Positions 23,985 to 29,014 of a stretch of DNA of 29,014 bases are shown piece after piece; the first letter of the stretch is position 1, and each line of letters starts with the position of its first letter. Made by a program: the position numbers and the translations under genes. The notes below the pieces were generated by a model. That model saw only the letters and a program-made list of their open reading frames with translations. It made no database searches and had not been told where the DNA came from. The DNA comes from Streptomyces sp. NRRL F-6492 (GTDB lineage Bacteria > Actinomycetota > Actinomycetes > Streptomycetales > Streptomycetaceae): NCBI RefSeq assembly GCF_001280125.1, contig NZ_LGEG01000272.1, positions 1-29,014 on the forward strand, read 5' to 3'.

Positions 23985-24632
23985 ATGAGGAGAGGCGCAT
24001 GGGGAAGGCGGTACGGGGCCCTGCTGCTCGCGGCGGTCCTGGCGGGCGGCGCGACCGGCTGCGGGTCGGGCTCCGGTTCCGGGAACGGCGCCGGATCCCC
24101 GCCGGCACCCGGCGCCCCCGGCACCCCGGCCGGAACGGACACCCCGGGCACGCCCGGTTCCCCGACCGGGCCGGGCACTCCGACCGGGCCGAGCACCCCG
24201 ACCGGGCCGGGCACCCCCGGCACCACCACGACCCCGGGCACCCCCGGCTCCCCGACCGCGCCGGAGGCTCCCCGGCAGGACCCCCGGCCCGGTGAGGTGC
24301 TCGTCCAGGTGGTCGTCACCGGCGGCTTCGCCGGTGTCCGGAACCGGCTCGTCGTCCACCGGAACGGGGAGTGGACGATCCGCTCCGGCGACAAGCCGCC
24401 CCGGACCGGCCGGCAGACCGCCGCCGAGGCCGCCGCCCTGCGCGCGGCCCTGGAGGACCCCGCGTTCGCCCTCGTCCCGGCGCGGCCGACCGGACGCCCG
24501 ATCGCCGACGGCTTCCAGTACGAGGTGACCCACCGCCACCGCGTGGTCGTCGCGGACGACGGCGACCGGCCGCCCGCGCTCCGGCGCGTCTTCGACGCCC
24601 TCCCGGAGGGCGGGCCGCCCACGAGCCCCTGA
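23985..24632 (+). CDS. Putative lipoprotein with Pro/Thr/Gly repeat linker
   Basis: The protein has 215 residues. A basic N-terminus (MRRGAWGRR) and hydrophobic core lead to a lipobox ending GGATGC, so lipid attachment at that Cys is likely. A low-complexity linker of GTPGSPTGPGTP-like repeats spans about residues 35-95. The remaining 110 residues form a small globular domain (VLVQVVVTGGFAGVRNRLVVH, then FQYEVTHRHRVVVAD) that I do not recognise. Similar lipoproteins with this kind of domain are common in Streptomyces and are annotated as hypothetical. The ATG at 23985 was chosen because the signal sequence starts there. The reading frame continues upstream without a ribosome site. Confidence 0.8.
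   Translation: MRRGAWGRRYGALLLAAVLAGGATGCGSGSGSGNGAGSPPAPGAPGTPAGTDTPGTPGSPTGPGTPTGPSTPTGPGTPGTTTTPGTPGSPTAPEAPRQDPRPGEVLVQVVVTGGFAGVRNRLVVHRNGEWTIRSGDKPPRTGRQTAAEAAALRAALEDPAFALVPARPTGRPIADGFQYEVTHRHRVVVADDGDRPPALRRVFDALPEGGPPTSP
24100..24262. repeat. Degenerate repeat in the lipoprotein linker
   Basis: Units such as CCCCGACCGGGCCGGGCA repeat with periods of 18 bp or near multiples and encode the Pro/Thr/Gly linker in frame. This is typical of extracytoplasmic spacers. Confidence 0.75.
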
Positions 24633-24663
24633 GGCCGCCCCGGCCCGCGGTTTCCCGGGGCCG

Positions 24664-24690
24664 TGAACCGAACCGGGGTCCGCCCGCGAT
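24664..24690 (+). promoter_or_regulatory. Candidate autoregulated ECF promoter
   Basis: TGAACC (24664-24669), a 17-nt spacer and CGAT (24687-24690) resemble ECF-type promoters (GGAAC, 16-17 nt, CGTC-like). The GTG start of the sigma gene is at 24700, about 7 nt after an extended CGATAG, which gives a leaderless transcript. Self-activation is typical of such sigma genes. Confidence 0.6.
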
Positions 24691-24699
24691 AGAGAGGGC

Positions 24700-25311
24700 G
24701 TGAGACTGTCGCGCCCCGTGGGGGGAGGCCCCTCCGGGGGCGACGAGGACGACGCCGCGCTGCTGCGCGCGGTCGCCCGGGGGGACGCCGAGGCGCTCGC
24801 CGTGCTCTACGACCGGCACGCCGGCTGGCTGCACGCCCGGCTCGCCCGGCGCTGCCCGGACGAGGAGACCGTGCGGGAGGTCCTCCAGGACACCTTCGTC
24901 ACGGTCTGGCGCTCGGCCGCCGGACACCGGGGGCGGGGCGAGGCCGGGGGCTGGCTCTGGGTGATCGCCGTCCGGCGCCTGGTGGACGCGCAGCGGGCCG
25001 GGGCCCGCGCCGAACGGGCCTCGGCCGCGCCGCCGGAGCCCGCCGCCCCCGCGCCGTCCGCCGAGGACCGGGTGCTCGCGGGCCTGGAGTACGGGGAGGT
25101 CGGCGCCGCCCTCGACCGGATCTCGCCCGAGCTCGCCGAGGTCCTGCGCGCCACCGTCGTCGACGGCCTCACGACCCGGGAGACCGCCCGGCTGCTCGGC
25201 ATCCCCGAGGGCACCGTCAAGACCCGCGCCCTGCGCGCCCGCCGCGAGCTGCGCGCCGCCCTCGCGGCCGGGCGCGCCGGGGGCCCGCACCCCCTGGGAG
25301 GCACCGCATGA
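24700..25311 (+). CDS. ECF-family RNA polymerase sigma factor
   Basis: The protein has 203 residues. Sigma region 2 spans about residues 22-90 (LYDRHAGWLHARLARRC, then LQDTFVTVWRSA). Region 4 spans about 138-187, with a helix-turn-helix LTTRETARLLGIPEGTVKTRALRARRELR. An Ala/Pro-rich linker separates them and region 3 is absent, as in ECF factors. The GTG at 24700 has no ribosome site, and a promoter-like element ends just upstream, so leaderless initiation is likely. The stop overlaps the start of a zinc-type anti-sigma gene by 4 bp (ATGA). The signal is unknown, but the operon continues with an ABC transporter, which hints at envelope or antibiotic stress. Confidence 0.94.
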   Translation: MRLSRPVGGGPSGGDEDDAALLRAVARGDAEALAVLYDRHAGWLHARLARRCPDEETVREVLQDTFVTVWRSAAGHRGRGEAGGWLWVIAVRRLVDAQRAGARAERASAAPPEPAAPAPSAEDRVLAGLEYGEVGAALDRISPELAEVLRATVVDGLTTRETARLLGIPEGTVKTRALRARRELRAALAAGRAGGPHPLGGTA

Positions 25312-26156
25312 GCCGCCGCACGACGCCCTCCTGGCACGTCACCGGGGCCCTGGCCGCCCGGTACGCGGCGGGCACCGCCCCCGAGACCGACGCCTGGTCC
25401 CTGGAGAAGCACGTCGAGTCCTGCGCGGCCTGCGCCTCCCGCGTCTCGGCGGCGGTCCGGGCCGGGGCCGCGGGCCCGGTCCTCGCCTCCGTACGGGCGG
25501 AGCTCCTGACCGCCATCGCCCCGGAGGAGCCCGTCCCCGGCCCCCTCGGGCGGTGGGCGCGGCTCTGGTGGTCCGCCGGGCCCGCGCTGCGCGGCCCCTG
25601 GCTGGCGGCCGTGGCCCTCGTCGTCGGCGGGGCGTTCGGGCTCGCCCACGGGGCCGGGGTCCAGGGCGCGCGGAGCTGGCTGCTGGCCGTCTCCCCCGTC
25701 CTGCCGCTCGCCGGGGTCGCCGTCTCCTACGGACGGCACGCCGACCCGCTGCACGAGATCACCGCCGCGACCCCGTCCGGCGGGCTGCGGCTGCTGCTCA
25801 CCCGCACGGCCGCCGTGCTCGCCGTGTGCGTCCCGCTGCTGACCGCGTGCGGGGCCCTGCTGCCGGCGGCGGCCGGGTCGCCGGGGGCCGCCGCCTGGCT
25901 CCTTCCGGGCCTCGCCCTGACCCTGGCCGCGCTCGCCCTCGGCTCGTTCGCGGGCTGCCGGGCGGCGGCCGCGACGCTCGGCGGCGGATGGCTGCTCGCC
26001 GTCGCGCGCCCCCTGTCCGGGGCCCCGGACGCCGCCGGCGTCGCCCCGTACGTCACCGGCCCCGCCGCGCAGGGGGCCTGGGCCGCCGCCGCGCTGGCCT
26101 GCGCGGCCCTCCTCGCCCTGCGCCGCCGTTCCTTCGACCACCTGGAGTCCCGGTGA
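25308..26156 (+). CDS. Zinc-type anti-sigma factor fused to a membrane domain
   Basis: The protein has 282 residues. The N-terminus carries the ZAS/zf-HC2 signature His35-x3-Cys39-x2-Cys42 (KHVESCAAC), which binds and holds ECF sigma factors. From about residue 95 on there are about five or six hydrophobic helices, far more than the single helix of most ZAS proteins. The membrane part resembles subunits of ABC exporters, so it could sense transporter state. The start overlaps the sigma stop (ATGA), and the stop overlaps the ABC ATPase start (GTGA), so the three genes are tightly coupled. I infer that it inhibits the upstream sigma factor. Confidence 0.88.
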   Translation: MSRRTTPSWHVTGALAARYAAGTAPETDAWSLEKHVESCAACASRVSAAVRAGAAGPVLASVRAELLTAIAPEEPVPGPLGRWARLWWSAGPALRGPWLAAVALVVGGAFGLAHGAGVQGARSWLLAVSPVLPLAGVAVSYGRHADPLHEITAATPSGGLRLLLTRTAAVLAVCVPLLTACGALLPAAAGSPGAAAWLLPGLALTLAALALGSFAGCRAAAATLGGGWLLAVARPLSGAPDAAGVAPYVTGPAAQGAWAAAALACAALLALRRRSFDHLESR

Positions 26157-26950
26157 ACCCACCGACCGCCGTCGCGGTGTCCGGACTGACCGTCCGGCAC
26201 CGCCGCACCCTCGCGCTCGACGCGCTCGACCTGTCCCTCGGTCCCGGCGTGCACGGCCTGCTCGGTCCCAACGGGGCCGGGAAGACCTCGCTCATACGGG
26301 TCCTCGCGACCGTCGCCGCCCCCGCCTCCGGCCGGGTGGAGCTCCTCGGCGGCGACGCCACGCACCACCGCGAGCGCACCGTGATCCGGCGCCGGCTCGG
26401 CTACCTTCCGCAGGAGTTCGGCTTCTACCCGGCCTTCACGGTCCGGGAGTTCGTCGGGTACGTGGCCTGGCTCAAGGAGCTGCCGGCCGACCGGGCCCCG
26501 GCCGCCGTGGAGCGGGCCGTGCGGCGGGTCGGGCTCGCCGACCGGATCGACGCCCGGATGAGGACCCTGTCGGGCGGGATGGTCCGGCGCGCGGGCATCG
26601 CGCAGGCCATCGTGAACGACCCCGGGCTGCTGCTGCTCGACGAGCCGACCGCCGGTCTCGACCCGGAGCAGCGGGTCGACTTCCGCGCCCTGCTGCGGGA
26701 GCTCGGCGCGGAGGCGACGGTGGTGGTCTCGACGCACCTGGTCGAGGACGTGGCGGCGGCCTGCTCCGAGGTCGCCCTGATCGAGGCGGGCCGGCTCGCC
26801 TTCCGGGGCACGACGGCGGAGCTCACGGCGCTCGGCGGGACCCCGGACGGGGCCGCCGACCCCACGACGAGCGCGGTGGAACGCGGCTACACGGCCGCGC
26901 TGCGCGCCCACCGCTCCCGCACGGGCGCCGGGGCGGGGGCCCTCCGGTGA
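26153..26950 (+). CDS. ABC transporter ATP-binding protein
   Basis: The protein has 265 residues with all ABC motifs: Walker A GPNGAGKTS, Q-loop YLPQEFGFYP, signature LSGGM, Walker B LLLLDEPTAGLD and switch His in VVSTHLVEDV. It resembles drug- or lantibiotic-export ATPases that pair with separate membrane proteins. The GTG start overlaps the anti-sigma stop by 4 bp. The membrane subunits follow 88 bp later and would use this ATPase. The substrate is unknown. Confidence 0.95.
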   Translation: MNPPTAVAVSGLTVRHRRTLALDALDLSLGPGVHGLLGPNGAGKTSLIRVLATVAAPASGRVELLGGDATHHRERTVIRRRLGYLPQEFGFYPAFTVREFVGYVAWLKELPADRAPAAVERAVRRVGLADRIDARMRTLSGGMVRRAGIAQAIVNDPGLLLLDEPTAGLDPEQRVDFRALLRELGAEATVVVSTHLVEDVAAACSEVALIEAGRLAFRGTTAELTALGGTPDGAADPTTSAVERGYTAALRAHRSRTGAGAGALR

Positions 26951-27038
26951 CGACCGCCTCCCGTGTCCGGCCGTCCGGAACCCGCCCGCGTTCTCCCCGT
27001 TCCTCCGGGTCCCGCCCCCGTACGGGAAAGGCCCTCCT

Positions 27039-28352
27039 GTGACCGCCCTCCTCACCCCGTCCCGTACGGGAGGGCCCCGGCCCGTCCCCCCGCTCCGGAC
27101 CGAGCTGCGGCGCGGACTCGGGCCCTGGACCGGCGCCGCCGTCCTGGCCGTCATGCTGGTGGCGATGTACGGCAAGGGGGGCTGGCAGGGCCGGTGGGCC
27201 GACACCACGAACCTGCTGCACATCACCACCGGCGTGTTCTGCGTGCCCCTCGCGCTCGCGGCGGGCTGCCGGCAGGGCGGCCGGGACCGGCGGCGCGGCA
27301 CGGCCGAGCTGTGGGAGTCCGTCCCCCGCCCTCTCCTGCGCCGGCTGCTCGTCGCGGTCGCCCCGTCCGCCCTCTGGCCCGCCGCCGCGCTGCTCCTCGC
27401 CGACGCCGTCTGCCTGCTCACGACCTGGCCGTACGTCTCCACGGGCCGCCCCTTCCTCGAACTGCTCGCCGCCGACGCGGTCGCCCTCGCCGCCTCCGGC
27501 GCGCTCGGCCACGTCGTCGGCCGTCTGGTCCGGTGGCGGCTCGCCGCCCCGCTCCTGGGGATCGTCGGGTACGTGGGGCTTCTCCTCTCCGCGTACGCGG
27601 AGAACTCCACGCGCTGGCTCGGCCCGGCCGGCGAGCACGTGTCCTACTGGGACCGGCCGGTGTGGTGGTACGCCCCGGTGTCCATGGCGTGGACCGCAGG
27701 GCTCGCGCTCGCCGCGCTCCTCGCGCACGGCCTGCGCCCGGCCCGGCCGCGGACGCTCGCCCTGGTCCCGCTGGCCGTCGCGGTCGCCGCCGCGTCCCTG
27801 ATCCTGCGCCTGCCGCCGGGCGAGGGGCCGTGGCGCCCGGACCCGGCCCTGGCCCGGCCGGTCTGCGACGACGGCACCCCGCAGGTGTGCCTGACGGCCC
27901 TGGACGCGAAGCTGCTGCCGCAGGTGTCGGCGGCCCTCGCCCCGCTGAACGCGCGTCTCACGGGACTGCCCGGCGCCCCCGTCCGCTGGGTGACCGGACC
28001 GTACGGAGCGACGCGCCCCGGCGACGTCGAACTGCCCGACCCCTGGGAGGACTCGGCCCGCAGTCGGCTCACCCGCCCCGATCTGTACCGGAACTCGGCG
28101 GTGAACTGGCTGTTCTCGGCCACCTGCGAGACGGGCACCTTCACGGGCCCGACCGCCGAGCGGGCGAGCACCGTCCATCTCGCCGTCACCGAGTGGCTGG
28201 CGCCGACCCCCGGGGACTACGGCACCGACACCGCCGACGCGCAGCCGTACATCGACCGGCTCCGCGCCAAGTCCCCCGCCGCGCAACGGGCTTACCTGAC
28301 CCGCTACCTGGCGGCCGACCCCTGCGACCCGGACGGGGTGCCGGTCCCGTGA
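27039..28352 (+). CDS. ABC transporter membrane protein with extracytoplasmic tail
   Basis: The protein has 437 residues with a GTG start and AAAGG 7 nt upstream. About six hydrophobic helices occupy residues 30-260. The remaining 170 residues form a soluble domain containing Cys276, Cys284, Cys363 and Cys429, which would suit two disulfides if the domain is outside the membrane. This tail is unusual for an ABC-2 permease and I do not recognise it. The gene sits 88 bp after the ABC ATPase and overlaps the next membrane gene by 4 bp (GTGA). I infer it is the transporter's membrane subunit, perhaps with a sensing or binding role for the tail. Confidence 0.8.
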   Translation: MTALLTPSRTGGPRPVPPLRTELRRGLGPWTGAAVLAVMLVAMYGKGGWQGRWADTTNLLHITTGVFCVPLALAAGCRQGGRDRRRGTAELWESVPRPLLRRLLVAVAPSALWPAAALLLADAVCLLTTWPYVSTGRPFLELLAADAVALAASGALGHVVGRLVRWRLAAPLLGIVGYVGLLLSAYAENSTRWLGPAGEHVSYWDRPVWWYAPVSMAWTAGLALAALLAHGLRPARPRTLALVPLAVAVAAASLILRLPPGEGPWRPDPALARPVCDDGTPQVCLTALDAKLLPQVSAALAPLNARLTGLPGAPVRWVTGPYGATRPGDVELPDPWEDSARSRLTRPDLYRNSAVNWLFSATCETGTFTGPTAERASTVHLAVTEWLAPTPGDYGTDTADAQPYIDRLRAKSPAAQRAYLTRYLAADPCDPDGVPVP

Positions 28353-28966
28353 AGCCCCTCTCCCCCCTCCGTCTCTACGCCCGTTCCCGCGCCCTGCCCG
28401 GCGCGTTCGCCGCCCTCGCCGGTACGGCGGCGGCCGCCGCCTGGGCGGCCCGGTGGCTGGAAACGCTCCCCGGTTCCGGTCCCTCGGACCGGCTCCCGGT
28501 CGTCGTCCTCGGCCCGCTGCTCGCGGCGGCCGCCATCGGCACCTGTCTGCGCACGCCGAGCGACGAGCTGGACCGGACGGCGGTCCGCGCGTGGTGGCCG
28601 CGCCGGCTCGCCCACCTCCTCGTCCCGGCCGCGCTCGCCGCGCTCCTCCTCGCCCTCGCCGTGCCCGGCCACCCGGCGGAGTTCGGCGCGCCGGCGGCCG
28701 TCCGCAACACCCTCGGCCTGGTGGGCGCGGCGGCGGCGTCCGCCGCCCTCGTCGGCGCCCGCCTGAGCTGGCTCCCGCCCGCCCTCTACACGGGTGCGGT
28801 CCCCCTGGCTGCCCCGGTCGGGACGGGCGGCGCGGCGGACTGGTGGGCCTGGGTGACCCGGCCGGGCCCGCAGGGCGGGGCGTGGACGGCGGCGGCGGCC
28901 GTCTTCGCCGCGGGCACGGCCCTGTACGCGTGGCGGGGCGCCCGGTGCGCGGGCGGTGGGCGCTGA
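28349..28966 (+). CDS. Membrane protein, probable second ABC subunit
   Basis: The protein has 205 residues and starts at a GTG overlapping the upstream stop (GTGA). It contains about five hydrophobic helices (for example LPVVVLGPLLAAAAIGTCL and HLLVPAALAALLLALAV) and no large soluble domain. It is not recognisable beyond a general resemblance to ABC-2-type membrane components. Co-translation with the previous gene makes it a likely partner in the same exporter. The 48 bp after its stop, to the window end, hold only GC-rich sequence. The operon may or may not continue. Confidence 0.75.
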   Translation: MKPLSPLRLYARSRALPGAFAALAGTAAAAAWAARWLETLPGSGPSDRLPVVVLGPLLAAAAIGTCLRTPSDELDRTAVRAWWPRRLAHLLVPAALAALLLALAVPGHPAEFGAPAAVRNTLGLVGAAAASAALVGARLSWLPPALYTGAVPLAAPVGTGGAADWWAWVTRPGPQGGAWTAAAAVFAAGTALYAWRGARCAGGGR

Positions 28967-29014
28967 GGGCCCGGCGCGCGCCCGGTCGGGGGCGGGGCGG
29001 AGGGGGGCCGGGCC

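Noticed and set aside
24641..24663. Terminator after the lipoprotein gene
   Set aside because: CGGCCC and GGGCCG can pair, but the stem is short and there is no T-tract, so I did not list it as a feature.

Overview
The window is about 29 kb of very GC-rich actinobacterial DNA, almost certainly from a Streptomyces chromosome. The evidence is the strong G/C bias at third positions, many GTG starts, dense 4-bp gene overlaps, a conservon operon (nitrate-sensor-type kinase, roadblock, DUF742, Ras-like GTPase), a lon gene preceded by a HAIR-like element, an LPMO gene with a DasR-type dre site, and promoters placed for leaderless transcripts. I cannot name the species. I noticed no in-frame TTA (bldA) codon. 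Most of the content looks like conserved chromosomal genes rather than a mobile island; there is no integrase, transposase, tRNA or rRNA.

Layout. 49-4292 (+): a sensor histidine kinase, then a SEDS (RodA/FtsW) polymerase and a class B penicillin-binding protein whose genes overlap by 4 bp. 4306-4479: a tandem array with an exact 29-bp period that fills the gap and runs into the 3' end of the next gene. 4433-7415: two divergent ferritin-like di-iron oxidase/oxygenase genes, a 19-bp palindrome between them, and a TetR regulator. 7437-7577: a second array with a 20-21 bp period. 7614-9298 (+): a small unknown gene and a secreted NlpC/P60 peptidase. 9282-9818 (-): a DUF6584-like protein.

9885-15849 (-): a conservon (cvnA-B-C-D, each gene overlapping the next) ending in a styrene-monooxygenase-like flavoprotein, where many conservons carry a cytochrome P450. 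16221-17162 (+): a divergent PP2C-like phosphatase with a Pro/Gly-rich repeat tail. 17167-17799 (-): a MarR regulator divergent from a secreted GH25 muramidase (18052-18882). 19088-19975 (+): an AA10 LPMO with a C-terminal membrane helix. 20029-20625 (-): a DUF4240 protein. 20737-23148 (-): Lon protease, divergent from a GNAT acetyltransferase. 23985-24632 (+): a lipoprotein. 24700-28966 (+): an ECF sigma factor, a zinc-type anti-sigma membrane protein, an ABC ATPase and two membrane subunits.

A recurring theme is the cell envelope: septal or lateral wall synthesis, two wall hydrolases, an LPMO, and an ECF-controlled ABC transporter. The least ordinary parts are the conservon that ends in a flavoprotein monooxygenase with no reductase partner in the window, and the divergent di-iron pair bracketed by two unrelated short tandem-repeat arrays.
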